Assembly: GCA_029259725.1 (NCBI GenBank)
Contig: JAJDER010000070.1
Coordinates: 33,602 to 97,601 of the forward strand
DNA: 64,000 bases
Direction: 5' to 3'
Origin: Planctomycetota bacterium
GTDB lineage: Bacteria > Planctomycetota > B15-G4
Part shown: positions 1-10,923 of the stretch, in pieces
Numbering within the stretch: position 1 is the stretch's first letter
Layout: each line of letters begins with the position of its first letter
Made by a program: the position numbers and the translations under genes
Notes under the pieces: generated by a model
What the model was told of the DNA's origin: nothing
Seen by the model: only the letters and a program-made list of their open reading frames with translations
Database searches by the model: none

Positions 1-498
1 ACGCGCGGGCCCTGGCCGCCGGACATCGACTTCTGGTTCCGCTGGTTCGAGCACGGCGCGCGGGTGGTGAAGCTGCCCGAGGTGCTCTACCAGTGGCGAC
101 AACACGACGGCCAGTCCACCCGCGGCGGCGGGCAGCACGGTCTCGAGGCCCTGCGCGCTGCCAAGGTCGATGCGCTGGAGCGGCTGCACGGCCGGACCGG
201 TCGACAGCCGCGCGAGGTGCTGCTGCTCTCGGTCGGGGCCACGCTCGAGGCGTGGCGGCGGGATCTCGAAACCTCGACGGTCACGCTGGCCGACGCCGTC
301 GAGTGGCGGCCGGGAACGACGCTGCCCCCGACCCTGGCCGCGTGCATCGAGCCCACGCCACCCCCATCGTCCGGCGCCGCAGGCGTCGAGCGCGCGACGC
401 CGCTCGTGCTCGCCGCCTACGGAAGCGCCGCGGTCCGACAACGAGTGCGCGGCGCGCTCGGCCTGCGCGAACCCGACGCGCTCCTGTTCACGGCCTGA
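1..498 (+). CDS. Glycosyltransferase family 2 protein, C-terminal part (5' end outside window)
   Basis: The reading frame is open from base 1 with no start, so only the last 165 residues are present. The segment begins with WPPDIDFWFRWFEHGARVV followed by LPEVLYQWRQH, which matches the late GT-A region of family 2 glycosyltransferases (the D-x-D/E-W/F-x-R stretch and the Y-x-W/x-R-x-H motif). The end is a short Rossmann-like stretch (PLVLAAYGSAAVRQRVRGAL). The protein would transfer a nucleotide-activated sugar, probably to a surface glycan. The donor and acceptor cannot be told from this fragment. It converges on the next gene with 34 nt between the stops. Confidence 0.75.
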   Translation, partial: TRGPWPPDIDFWFRWFEHGARVVKLPEVLYQWRQHDGQSTRGGGQHGLEALRAAKVDALERLHGRTGRQPREVLLLSVGATLEAWRRDLETSTVTLADAVEWRPGTTLPPTLAACIEPTPPPSSGAAGVERATPLVLAAYGSAAVRQRVRGALGLREPDALLFTA

Positions 499-532
499 AT
501 CGCGGCACCGATCGCGCCGGGCGTCTCAGCGT

Positions 533-3388
533 TCAGTCCTCGGTGACGATCTCGAGCTCGCGCACCTCGCCCCGCGACAGCGTCAACTCGCCGCGCCAGT
601 GGATCCAGGCCTCGCTCCCGAAGTGTTCGGCCTGGGCGACGTTCCCGACGACCAGCTCGTAGTCCCCGGGGTCGATGCCCTCGAAGGCGAAGGCCCCCCC
701 GAGCAGGTCGGTGCGGCCCGCCAGGCCACCGCCCGGCCGAAGCAGGTTCACGTAGGTCCCGTCGGCCACCGGCACGCCCGAGGGCGTGAGCACCGTGCCC
801 GAGAGCCTCGCGCCGTACTCGCCTTCGAGCACGAGACGCAGGTCCTCGACATCGGTGCCGGCGCCCAGGGACACCGTGGCCGTCGCGCCCCGGTAGCCCT
901 GCAGCCCCGCGCTCAGGACGTGTTCCCCCGGCGCGAGGTGGTTGACGACGAAGCGGCCGTCCTCCCCGGCGGGCACCGACACCGGCTCGCGACCGACCAG
1001 CACCCGCGCGCCCGGCAGCGGACGACCGTCGTCGTCCATGATCCGCCCCGTGATGCGCCCGCCCGGGAAGGCGATGTCCACGATCTCGTGTCGGTTCCAG
1101 TCCAGCCGCGCCGGACGCGACACCCGCGACCCGCCTGGGGCCGTGGCCACCACGTCGACGTTGCCGGGCGAGTTCACCTCGAGGACGTAATCACCGCGCT
1201 CGTCGGAGTGCCGCGTGTTGCTGGAGAGCTGCCGCTCGGCGCCGTCGCGCAGCACGGTCCACACGGCCTTGACCCGCACCCGGGCCAGGGGCGCGCCGAG
1301 GTGATCCGTGATCCGCCCGGTGAGTCGGGGATCGTCCCGCTGCTGGATGACGAGTTCGGCGATCTCATCAGCAGCCACATGGACATCGAAGGCCGCGCCG
1401 GGGTCGCACTGGACGTGGTAGTCGCCGGGCACCAGGCCGAGGAGCTCGAAGCGTCCCTCCGCGTCGGCGCTGAGCACATGGAACGAGGCGAAGGGATCGG
1501 GCCCCTCGGTGGCGCGACGCCAGAGGGCCGCGCTGCCCCCGGCCGCCGGGCTGCCGTCCGGGAGGCGGATGACGCCGGACACTCCGCCGCCCAGGCCGAG
1601 AGTGAGGATCAGGTCCTCGCGTCGCTCGCCCGCCGCGAGGACCACCGGCTCGTCCTCGAGCGGGGCGAAGGGCGACGCGCTCACGCCGATGCGTCCGTCG
1701 AGCGCGGGGAGACCGACGAAGCGGAAGCGCCCGTCGGTCGCGGTGAGCTGCACGAGCGGATCGGGAGCGTTGGCGTCGCCCGGGTCGATGGACCCCACGG
1801 TCAACGACACGCTCGCCCGGGAGAGGGGCGCCCCGTCGGGGCCGACCACCGTGCCGGCCAGCACCGCCTCCGGGGACAACGACACGGTGTGCTCCCGCAC
1901 GCCCGGCGCCTCGATGCCGGCCGTGCTCGTGCGCAGGGTGGCCCACCCGTCGGCTGCCACGACCAGCCGCGTCGCCACCCGTCCCGGCCGGGCGACGAGG
2001 AAGGTCCCCGGCTCGTCGCCGGCGACCACCTCCAGCGCGGGATCCTTCCAGTGCGCCACGCCCCCGGCGCGGAAGGCCTCGACCCGCGCGGACGGCACGG
2101 GCTCTCCGGTGACCCCGTCGACCACGGTGAGCCGCAGGGTCGCCTGACGAGTCAGCCGCACGACCACGCCCGTCGCGCCGGGCGCGACGTCGTCCGTCCT
2201 TCCCGGCTCGTACCCGGTCCGCGCGGCCAGCACCGTGAAATTCACGCCGTCCAGCCCTTCGATCCGGAAGCGCCCGGCCTCGTCGGTCACCGGGAGGTCG
2301 GGCCGCTCGGTGGCATTGCCGACCAGGTGCAGGATCGTGTCCGACCCCATGTCGGCCGAGCTCCGCCCCCCGGGGCGCGTGAAGACCGTGGCGCCGGCCA
2401 GGGGCAGGCCCTCGGCGTCGTGGACCACGCCCGAGATGCTGCCGCCGCCGGAGAGCACCAGGGTGCCGAGATCCCGGGTCTCCGCCGCCGCGAGCTGGAT
2501 GCGCTCGGTGGTCGTCTCCACGCGGCCGGGCCGGCTCAGCAGGAAGGCGCCGGCGCCCTCGTCCAGGCCGCCGAACAGGAAGCGTCCGTCGGAGCCGGTG
2601 ACGGTCCGCAGGAACACGCGCGGGTGGCCCTTCTGGCCGACGTCGTCCGAGGCCGTGGACCACTCCACGCGGAAGCTGAAGCGCGACGCATCGACGGTCA
2701 CGCCGGACAGCGGAGTCCCGAGGTCGTCCACCACCAGGCCGGTGACCACGGCCGCGGGACGCAGCACGATGTCGCCGGTGGACCAGTCGCCGCGCTGGAA
2801 ACCGCGACAGACGTGCGCGGCGGCGGCGAACCCCTCGGCCATGACCAGCACTTCGGGGAAGCGCAGCGGGTTCATGTAGCGATCGGGGTGCGGCTCGCCG
2901 GGGCGCGCCGGCTCGTGGTGGACGTCGAGCACGAAGCGGCCGGCGTCGTCGGTGAGGGTCTCGACCGTGTCGGCGGGATCGAGCCGGCCGGGGACCAGCG
3001 GCAGGTCGCGGGCCTCGAGCGTCCAGCCGTCGGGATGCCAGATCACCCGCGCGCCGGGGACGGGTCGGCCGCCGAGGTCCACGACGCGTCCGTCGAAGCG
3101 GGCGGGCACGCCGGCGGGGCGAGCCTCCGCTGCGACCTCGGCCGCGGTGTCGGCGTCGGTGTCGGCGATGGGCTCGAGGACTTCGGCGCCGTCGCGCTCG
3201 ATCGGTGACCCGACGGGACCGCCCGGCCCGCTGTCCCCGCCCGACGATCCGGGTGCCTCGGTGACTTCGCGATCCCGCGGCGCGAACGCCGCGTCGTCGT
3301 CGGGTCCCAGCGCCAGCCAGACCAGGGTCACCACCGCCACGACGGCCAGCAGCACCAGCCCGCGTCGCCTGCCCCGACCGTGACTCAA
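533..3388 (-). CDS. Membrane-anchored protein with about nine carboxypeptidase-regulatory-like repeats
   Basis: The 951-residue product starts with a basic segment and one hydrophobic helix (LVLLAVVAVVTLVWLAL, residues about 11-27), then an acidic Gly/Pro linker. The rest is a chain of beta-sandwich modules. Each carries the CarboxypepD_reg signature G-x-P-[VL]-x-G-A-x-V, for example GGRPVPGARV, EGLPLAGATV, NHLAPG after DDGRPLPGARV, and SGVPVADGTYV near the end. I count about nine. Such modules are transthyretin-like folds used for adhesion or stability in surface proteins. No catalytic domain is visible, so a structural or binding role at the cell envelope is inferred. The upstream thiolase ends 39 nt away on the same strand, but no shared function is evident. 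Confidence 0.85.
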   Translation of the reverse strand: MSHGRGRRRGLVLLAVVAVVTLVWLALGPDDDAAFAPRDREVTEAPGSSGGDSGPGGPVGSPIERDGAEVLEPIADTDADTAAEVAAEARPAGVPARFDGRVVDLGGRPVPGARVIWHPDGWTLEARDLPLVPGRLDPADTVETLTDDAGRFVLDVHHEPARPGEPHPDRYMNPLRFPEVLVMAEGFAAAAHVCRGFQRGDWSTGDIVLRPAAVVTGLVVDDLGTPLSGVTVDASRFSFRVEWSTASDDVGQKGHPRVFLRTVTGSDGRFLFGGLDEGAGAFLLSRPGRVETTTERIQLAAAETRDLGTLVLSGGGSISGVVHDAEGLPLAGATVFTRPGGRSSADMGSDTILHLVGNATERPDLPVTDEAGRFRIEGLDGVNFTVLAARTGYEPGRTDDVAPGATGVVVRLTRQATLRLTVVDGVTGEPVPSARVEAFRAGGVAHWKDPALEVVAGDEPGTFLVARPGRVATRLVVAADGWATLRTSTAGIEAPGVREHTVSLSPEAVLAGTVVGPDGAPLSRASVSLTVGSIDPGDANAPDPLVQLTATDGRFRFVGLPALDGRIGVSASPFAPLEDEPVVLAAGERREDLILTLGLGGGVSGVIRLPDGSPAAGGSAALWRRATEGPDPFASFHVLSADAEGRFELLGLVPGDYHVQCDPGAAFDVHVAADEIAELVIQQRDDPRLTGRITDHLGAPLARVRVKAVWTVLRDGAERQLSSNTRHSDERGDYVLEVNSPGNVDVVATAPGGSRVSRPARLDWNRHEIVDIAFPGGRITGRIMDDDGRPLPGARVLVGREPVSVPAGEDGRFVVNHLAPGEHVLSAGLQGYRGATATVSLGAGTDVEDLRLVLEGEYGARLSGTVLTPSGVPVADGTYVNLLRPGGGLAGRTDLLGGAFAFEGIDPGDYELVVGNVAQAEHFGSEAWIHWRGELTLSRGEVRELEIVTED

Positions 3389-3427
3389 GCCTCGGCCCTC
3401 CCCGACGTCTCCTCGCCCGGGCGCTCC

Positions 3428-4621
3428 CTACCGCTCGAACAGCGCCGAGATGCCCATCCCGCCGCTCACGCACAGCGAGGCCAGGCCGCGCCGGGCGTCC
3501 CGCTTCTTCAACTCGTGCAGCAGCGTGACCACGATGCGGGCGCCGGTGCAACCGATGGGATGGCCCAGGGCGATCGAGCCGCCGTTCACGTTGAGTCGCT
3601 CGGCATCCAGGCCCAGCTCGCGATCGCAGGCGATGACCTGCGCGGCGAACGCCTCGTTGAGCTCGATCAGGTCGATGTCGGCCAGCGCCGTGTCGGTGCG
3701 GCCCAGCAGCGCCTCGGTGGCGGGCACCGGGCCGATGCCCATGACCTTCGGGTCCACGCCGGCCATGGCGCCGCCGCGCAGGGTGGCCAGGATCTCCATG
3801 CCGCGGCTGTCGGCGAAGGCGCGCGTGGTGACCAGCACCGCCGCCGCGCCGTCGGTGATGCCCGAGCTGTTGCCCGCGTGCACGCTGCCGTCCTTGCGGA
3901 AGACCGGCTTCAGCCGGGCCATGGACTCCAGGTTCGCGTCGGGCCGCGGGTGCTCGTCGGTGTCGAGCACCGTCTCGCCCTTCCGCGTCTTCACCGTGAC
4001 CGGGACGATCTCGTCCTTGAAGCGCCCGGTCTCCATGGCCACGCCGGCCTTGCGCTGGGACTCGACCGCGAAGGCGTCCTGCTCGTCGCGCGAGATCTCG
4101 TAGCGATCGGCCAGGGTCTCGGCGGTGCGGCCCATGGGCACGTCGGCCAGCGGACAGTGGAAACCGTCCTGGTAGTTGCCGTCGAGCAGGTCCGCGTGAC
4201 CCATGCGGTAGCCGGCGCGCATCTGCGGCATGAGGAACGGGATGCGCGTCATCGACTCGGTGCCACCGGCGATGATCGCGGTGGCGTCGCCGCTGCGGAT
4301 CTCGTTGCCGGCCATGAGGATCGCGCGCAGGCCGCTGGCACAGGCCTGGTTGATCGTGATCGCCGTGCCGGTGTCGTCGATGCCGGCGCCGATCTGCACC
4401 TGACGCGCGACGTTGGGGCCCGAGCCCGCCTGGCGCGCCATGCCGAAGATGACCTGGTCCACGTCGCCGGGCCGGCAGCCGGAGCGCTCGAGCACGCCGC
4501 GCGTGGCGATCACCCCCAGCTCGACCGCACTCACGCTCGACAGCCCACCGTTGAAGCGGCCGATGGGTGTGCGCGCCGCTCCGGCGATGACGACGTCGGT
4601 GGCTTGGGGCTGGGCACTCAT
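3428..4621 (-). CDS. Acetyl-CoA C-acetyltransferase (thiolase)
   Basis: The protein condenses or cleaves acyl-CoA and acetyl-CoA in the cytoplasm. The 397-residue length is the family norm. Seen in the sequence: the nucleophile Cys at about residue 94 in NQACASGLRA, the catalytic His in NGGSIALGHPIGCTGAR, and the C-terminal active-site loop CVSGGMGISA. The ATG at 4621 was chosen because it is preceded by GGAAG at a good distance and gives the usual thiolase N-terminus (VVIAGAARTPIGRFNGGL); the open frame extends further upstream without support. Biosynthetic and degradative thiolases cannot be separated from sequence alone. There is no adjacent beta-oxidation or acetoacetyl-CoA gene. Confidence 0.93.
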   Translation of the reverse strand: MSAQPQATDVVIAGAARTPIGRFNGGLSSVSAVELGVIATRGVLERSGCRPGDVDQVIFGMARQAGSGPNVARQVQIGAGIDDTGTAITINQACASGLRAILMAGNEIRSGDATAIIAGGTESMTRIPFLMPQMRAGYRMGHADLLDGNYQDGFHCPLADVPMGRTAETLADRYEISRDEQDAFAVESQRKAGVAMETGRFKDEIVPVTVKTRKGETVLDTDEHPRPDANLESMARLKPVFRKDGSVHAGNSSGITDGAAAVLVTTRAFADSRGMEILATLRGGAMAGVDPKVMGIGPVPATEALLGRTDTALADIDLIELNEAFAAQVIACDRELGLDAERLNVNGGSIALGHPIGCTGARIVVTLLHELKKRDARRGLASLCVSGGMGISALFER

Positions 4622-4650
4622 GGGGTCTTCCGTTCCGCGGGGTGTCGACC

Positions 4651-4676
4651 GGCCCCGATCGGTGGCCCCGATCGGT
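4651..4676. repeat. Tandem duplication of a 13-bp unit
   Basis: The unit GGCCCCGATCGGT occurs twice head to tail, in the leader of the thiolase gene between its start and its putative -10 box. Each copy contains the palindrome CCGATCGG. Confidence 0.7.
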
Positions 4677-4697
4677 GGGCCCGGCGTGGAACCGGGG

Positions 4698-4703
4698 ACT
4701 GTA
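4698..4703 (-). promoter_or_regulatory. Putative -10 box of the thiolase gene
   Basis: The minus strand reads GCTACAGT here, giving TACAGT about 77 nt before the thiolase ATG. It matches the GCTA-S-A-S-T pattern found before many first genes in this window. No clear -35 is seen. Confidence 0.45.
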
Positions 4704-4748
4704 GCGCAAAGGGCGGGGCGCCCGCATCCGGCTCCCGGACCCACCCGC

Positions 4749-4754
4749 TACACT
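4749..4754 (+). promoter_or_regulatory. Putative -10 box (TACACT) for a leaderless RDD-SpoIIM mRNA
   Basis: TACACT lies within CCGCTACACTC, and only 7 nt separate it from the GTG at 4762. Transcription starting 7-8 nt after the hexamer would begin at the start codon. No Shine-Dalgarno is present. Confidence 0.55.
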
Positions 4755-4761
4755 CGGACTC

Positions 4762-6667
4762 GTGACGCCGTCGCCCGATTCCTCGCCGCCCGTGTCCCCG
4801 TCGGCCGGCACCTCCGCGCCCGAGGCGGGGTCGCGCAGACCGACGGTGTCCAAGGCGACGGCGGCCGGCACGCGGGCGGCAGGCACGGCGGCGGCCGGCA
4901 CGACGGCGGCCGGTTCCTCCGGCGATGCGCTGCAGGACCGGACCATGCGCGTCGACACGCCGGAGAACGTGGCGCTCGACTACCCCCTGGCCGGCCTCGG
5001 CTCGCGCTACGCCGCGCTGTTCGCCGACGCCCTGATCATGGTGCTGGTCGGACTGGGCGTGCCGCTGCTCCTCGCCCTGTTCATGGGCCTCGGCGGCTTC
5101 GCCGACGGCGGGCTGCTGACGGGCCTGTTCGTGCTGTGGGTCTTCCTCGTCTTCTGGGGCTACTTCTTCGCCTACGAGGCCTTCCGCGACGGGCAGACGC
5201 CGGGCAAGCGCTGGCTCTCCCTGCGCGTCGTCATGGCAGGGGGCTACCCGCTCACCGTGCAGGCCGCGGCGATCCGCAACCTGGTGCGAATCGTGGACCT
5301 GCAGCCGATCCCCGCCTGCCTGCTGGGCGGTTTCGTGATGCTGCTCACTCGCCAGGGCCAACGCCTCGGCGACCTGGCCGCGGGCACCGTGGTGGTGCGC
5401 GAGCTGCCGATCGCGTTTCCCGAGGTGGACGCCGCGACCCACGCCACCGTCGGGCTCCCACGCCTCTCCGACGCGGGCTACGCGGCGCTGGAGTCGTTCG
5501 CCGACCGCCACGGCGCGCTCGACGCGGACATCGCCCGCACGCTCGCCACGCGACTCTCTCGCAAGCTCGCCCCGGTCGTGCCGCGCGAGACCCTCGAGCA
5601 CCAGATCACGCACGTGCTGCGCGTCCAGGCCGACGAGATGCAACGCCGACGCGCCGCCCGCCTGCGCGTGGCCGGCGGCTCGGCGGCCGCCACCGCGTTG
5701 CTCGCGGCCAAGCGCGAGCGCTGGCTCGGTTTTCACGAACAGGTCGGCGACGTGCGCCGGCGGGGTCTGCGCAAGCTCGGCGAGGACCAGGTCGGCGAGT
5801 TCGCCGCGCGCTACCGCGAGGTGTCCGCGGACCTGGCCCGGGCGCGCACCTATGGCGCGTCGGCCGGCACGGTCTTCGCGCTCGAGCGGCTCACCGGCGC
5901 CGCGCACAACCTGTTCTACCGGCCCGCTCGCCGGGAACTCGGTCGGCTCGGAGCCTGGATCACCGGCGGCTACCCGCGGCTGCTGCGGCGACTGTGGCGC
6001 CCCATCGGCCTGGCCTTCGTGCTGCTCTACGGCCCGGGCCTGATCGTCTACCTGTTGATGACCTCCGACCCGAGCCTGGAGACCCTGCTCTCCACCCCGG
6101 ACATGATCGCGCGGGCCGAAGCCGCCACCGAACCCGGCGTGGACTACCGCGACACCTGGGACTCGCCCTGGATGGGCAGCACGGCGTTGAGTTCGGTGCT
6201 CATCGCGAACAACGTCCAGGTGGCCTTCCTGGCCTTCGCATCCGGCATCCTCGCCGCGCTCGGGCCCGTGTTCGTGCTGATCTTCAACGGCATGCACCTG
6301 GGCAGTGCCCTGGCGGTCTTCGCCAACCGCGGCGTGCTCGACGTGATCGGCGTGTTCGTGCTGCCCCACGGCGTGATCGAGTTGACCGCCATCGTCATCG
6401 CCGGCGGCGCGGGCCTGTGGCTCGGGAGCGCGATCCTGTTGCCGGGGCGCCAGACGCGGTTGGCGGCCCTGGCGACCCGTGCGCGCGACGCGGTGCAGCT
6501 GGTCTTCGGCGTCGCGCTCATGTTGCTCGTCGCGGGCCTGATCGAGGGGCACATCTCCCCGGCGCGCATCCCCGACGAGGTCAAGCTGAGCTTCGCCGCC
6601 GTCGCGGCGGCGGGGCTGGTCTGGTACCTGACGCTGGCCGGGCGCGCGCCGGCGGCGAGCGGAGCTC

Positions 6668-6690
<23 letters not shown>
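4762..6690 (+). CDS. RDD domain / stage II sporulation protein M-like fusion membrane protein
   Basis: The 642-residue product has an Ala/Gly/Thr-rich N-terminal stretch (residues about 30-55, AAGT repeats). An RDD domain follows (about 75-215), with the signature GSRYAALFADALI, FRDGQTPGKRWLSLRV and RQGQRLGDLAAGTVVV. The C-terminal half is SpoIIM-like (about 315-630), with several membrane helices and the core NNVQVAFLAFASGI. In many Gram-negative bacteria these two domains are encoded next to MoxR/DUF58 genes; here they are fused and sit on the opposite strand, converging on DUF58 with a 23-nt overlap. The function of the module is unknown and an envelope role is inferred. An ATG at 4945 (MRVDTPENV) is an alternative start that would drop the low-complexity segment. 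Confidence 0.88.
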
Positions 6691-8070
<1,380 letters not shown>

Positions 8071-8074
<4 letters not shown>

Positions 8075-9057
8075 CGCGGCGCCTCGACGCTCTCGACCAC
8101 GGCCGCCACGCGCGCGTCGGCGGTGACGCCCTCCACCTCGGCCTCCGCCGTGAGCATCACGCGGTGGCGCAGCACGGGGATGGCCATCGCCTTCACGTCC
8201 TCGGGCACCACGAAGTCACGGCCCTGCACCAGCGCGCGTGCCTGCGCCGCCCGCGACAACGCCACGCTCGCGCGCGGGCTGGCCCCGAGCGCGAGGCTCG
8301 GATCCTGACGCGTCCGCCTCACGAGTGCGACGACGTAGCGGCGCAGTTCGGGGTCGAGGCGCACACGACGCGCATCCCGGCGCAGCGCCAGCAGTCCCTC
8401 CCGCCCCAGGCTCGCCGACAAGCCGAAGGTCTCCGGGTCCGCGGCGTCGAAACCCATGGCATGTCGATCGAGGATGGCCACCTCGGCTTCCTCGGCCGGA
8501 TAGTCCACGCGGATCTTGAGCAGGAAGCGGTCCAGCTGCGCCTCGGGCAACGGATAGGTGCCCTCGTACTCCACCGGGTTCTGGCTGGCGAAGACGCTGA
8601 ACGCCGCGGGGAGCTTGTGCGACCTGCCGTCCACGGTGACCTGCCGCTCCTCCATGGCCTCGAGCAGCGCCGCCTGGGTCTTGGCCGGGGCACGGTTGAT
8701 CTCGTCGGCCAGCAGCAGGTCGGCGAAGATCGGGCCGGGCTGGAACACGAACGCGCGCTGCATCTCGTCGAGCATGTTCACGCCGGTCACGTCGGTGGGC
8801 ATCAGGTCGGGCGTGAACTGGATGCGGCCGAACTCCGCGTGCAGGCTGCGCGCCAGCCCGCGGATGGCCAGGGTCTTCGCGGTGCCGGGGACGCCCTCGA
8901 TCAGCGCATGCCCCCCGGCGACCAGGGTGACCAGCATCTGCTCCAGCATGTCGTCCTGTCCGAGGACGACCTGACCGAGCTCGGAGAGCAGCTGGTTGCA
9001 ACGCTCGCCGGCGGCCTCGGCTTCCTCGGGCGACAGCGGCAGCGGTGGCTCAGGCAC
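8071..9057 (-). CDS. MoxR family AAA+ ATPase
   Basis: This 328-residue ATPase has a Walker A at residues about 55-62 (GVPGTAKT), a Walker B at about 114-121 (LLLADEIN), followed by RAPAKTQAALLEAMEE, and sensor 1 in FASQNPVEYEGTYPLPEAQLDRF. All are classic for the MoxR subfamily. It probably uses ATP to remodel or assemble a complex with the neighbouring DUF58 protein. It overlaps DUF4350 upstream by 8 nt and DUF58 downstream by 4 nt, so the genes are translationally coupled. Confidence 0.95.
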
Positions 9058-10255
9058 GGGACGTCTCCGGTCGGGTGGTGGATGCCGGGTCGGCGAACAC
9101 GACGAGCAGGCGATCGATGGCGGCGCTCAGGGCGACGAGGTCGGGCACACCGCCGGACCCGGCGTCGCCCTCGCGCGCGGCGAGGATGGTGGTCACGTCA
9201 CCGTCGCGGTCCGGCCGCGCGGCGCCGAGGGCGTGCAGCCGTTGCTCGAGCGCCGCGGCGTCGGGCAACTGCAGGTGCTGGCGCAGACCCTCCACCAGCA
9301 GACGCGCGGGGCGCGAACGGGCGGCCGCGCCCTGGTAGGCGCTGGCCAGGGCCTCGACGTGCTCGAGCGAAGAGCGCCCCGGCACGGGCGGCGCCGGCAG
9401 CGGCGGCCCGAAGCGCACGCCGGCGAACACGAGCGTGGCGAGCAAGAGCACGATCGAGCCGATCACGGACCAGCCCGCGTGCGTCCCGGCCAGCCACCGG
9501 CCGGTCGTCGCGAAGAGCCCGGCGCCCTCCTCGTAGCCGTGGTGGAACTCGTCGAACCACACGGCGTCCTCGGGCGCCAGCGCCAGCAGCGCACGGATCG
9601 CCACGGGGCCCAGCCGCGACGACCGGAGGCCGCCGTTGGTCAGCACTCCGGTGTCGCTCAGCATCAGGATGTGGCCCGCGCCGAGAGCCAGGCGCACCAG
9701 GGGCGAGCCGCCCTCGTCATCGATGAGCAGGGGTTCGATCCCGTCGGCCTGCAGCCCGGCCAGCTCGAAGACCTGGTCGACGCCGGCGATCTCCGTCGGC
9801 GCTCCCTCGAGCACCGACAGCGCCCATTCCCCGGCGCGCGCGCCCGTCCGGCAGCGGCCGGCGGCGTCGACGACGGAGACACCCAACCGGCGGGCCAGGG
9901 TCTCCTGCGGGGCGCCCGGTGGCCGCGGCGCGTAGAACAACCGCCCGCCGCGCGCGACCCAACCGAGCAGGGCATCCGCGTCCGGCTCGGTGATCTCCTC
10001 CTCCGCGTGCAGCAGCACCAGCACCGACACGTCGCGCGGGTCGAGTGCATCAACCGGTCGCATCCAGCGTGCGACCGGCCGGCCGAGCTGCTCCAGCACC
10101 TCGTACAGCGCGCGGGCACCACCGTCACCGACGAAGAAGGTGCTCGGGCGCAGCCTCTCGCTGCGCTCCACGGCCCCCGGGTTGAGCAACGCCACCACCG
10201 CGGTGAAGAGCCCGACGATGAGCAGCGCGCGTCGTTGGAGGCGTGCCTCGTTCAC
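9050..10255 (-). CDS. DUF4350 domain-containing membrane protein
   Basis: An N-terminal helix (ALLIVGLFTAVVALL, residues about 10-24) precedes the DUF4350 region (about 30-230). There STFFVGDGGARALYEVLEQLG and VLVLLHAEEEITEPDADALLGWV resemble the glutamine-amidotransferase-like fold of this family, which lacks its catalytic residues. A second helix (about 268-285, IGSIVLLLATLVFAGV) is followed by a cytoplasmic helical tail. DUF4350 is a standard partner of MoxR/DUF58/DUF4129 in bacterial membrane modules of unknown function. The ends overlap both neighbours, consistent with a single mRNA. Confidence 0.85.
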   Translation of the reverse strand: MNEARLQRRALLIVGLFTAVVALLNPGAVERSERLRPSTFFVGDGGARALYEVLEQLGRPVARWMRPVDALDPRDVSVLVLLHAEEEITEPDADALLGWVARGGRLFYAPRPPGAPQETLARRLGVSVVDAAGRCRTGARAGEWALSVLEGAPTEIAGVDQVFELAGLQADGIEPLLIDDEGGSPLVRLALGAGHILMLSDTGVLTNGGLRSSRLGPVAIRALLALAPEDAVWFDEFHHGYEEGAGLFATTGRWLAGTHAGWSVIGSIVLLLATLVFAGVRFGPPLPAPPVPGRSSLEHVEALASAYQGAAARSRPARLLVEGLRQHLQLPDAAALEQRLHALGAARPDRDGDVTTILAAREGDAGSGGVPDLVALSAAIDRLLVVFADPASTTRPETSRA

Positions 10256-10920
10256 TCCGGCACCCCCATCGCGCTGGCCGACGCGCGCATCTCCCGAAAC
10301 GCCTGCGCCTGCGCGATCCGGCCGCCGAAGGCCACCGGGTAGAAGACCGCCAGGATGCGTCGGAAGAAGGGTCGATGCGGCGAGGCCGAGAGTTCCCGCA
10401 CGTAGTCACCGCCCGTCTTGCTCTCCTCGAAGCGCAGCTGCCCGGCCGTGTCGAGCCAGTGCAGCGTGCCCGCGTAGAGCGCGTGCATGGCGTCGGCGAA
10501 GCGTCCCGACGCGGCGAGGGCGCGCGCGTCGTCCAGCGCCGACGACGCGTCCGGCAGCTCGTTCACCGGCGGCCCGCCCGCCCCGCCCGGCCCGCCCGCG
10601 GTGGCCGTCCTGGGTTGGCGCAGCTGGAGCAGGGTCCAGACGAAGTGCCCGACGATCGCCGCGAGCACGAGCACCATCCACCAGAACACCAGGCGCGCGA
10701 GCAAGCCGTCCCCGCCGAGGAACTCGGCCGCGCTGGAGAACAGCCCCCCGAAGACATCGTCGAGCAGCTCCAGCACGCCGTTCCAGAGCCGTTCCATCAG
10801 GCCCTCCGACTCGGGCCGGAATTCCGGCCGCGCGAGCACCTCGTCGACGGCGCGCGAGATGCTCGAGGTGTCGGGCAGGTCCGACGGACCCGCCGCCGGC
10901 GGTGGTGTCGGGACGGCCAC
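10252..10920 (-). CDS. DUF4129 domain-containing membrane protein
   Basis: The 222-residue protein has one clear transmembrane helix (LVFWWMVLVLAAIVGHFVW, residues about 76-94). After a Gly/Pro linker comes the C-terminal DUF4129 domain, a TPR-like helical bundle, with the pattern ALAASGRFADAMHALYAGTL and LRFEESKTGGDYVREL. The domain usually faces the cytoplasm and may dock the MoxR ATPase; that is inference. The start follows the upstream membrane gene by only 3 nt, and the stop overlaps the DUF4350 start by 4 nt. Confidence 0.85.
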   Translation of the reverse strand: MAVPTPPPAAGPSDLPDTSSISRAVDEVLARPEFRPESEGLMERLWNGVLELLDDVFGGLFSSAAEFLGGDGLLARLVFWWMVLVLAAIVGHFVWTLLQLRQPRTATAGGPGGAGGPPVNELPDASSALDDARALAASGRFADAMHALYAGTLHWLDTAGQLRFEESKTGGDYVRELSASPHRPFFRRILAVFYPVAFGGRIAQAQAFREMRASASAMGVPE

Positions 10921-10923
10921 GCG

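Noticed and set aside
170..3208. A 1012-codon plus-strand frame opposite the CarboxypepD_reg protein
   Set aside because: The translation is low-complexity and lacks domains, while the minus-strand frame has repeated beta-module motifs and a membrane anchor.
1368..4958. A 1196-codon minus-strand frame spanning the repeat protein and thiolase
   Set aside because: It runs through two well supported genes in another frame and is an Arg/Ala/Gly-rich shadow.
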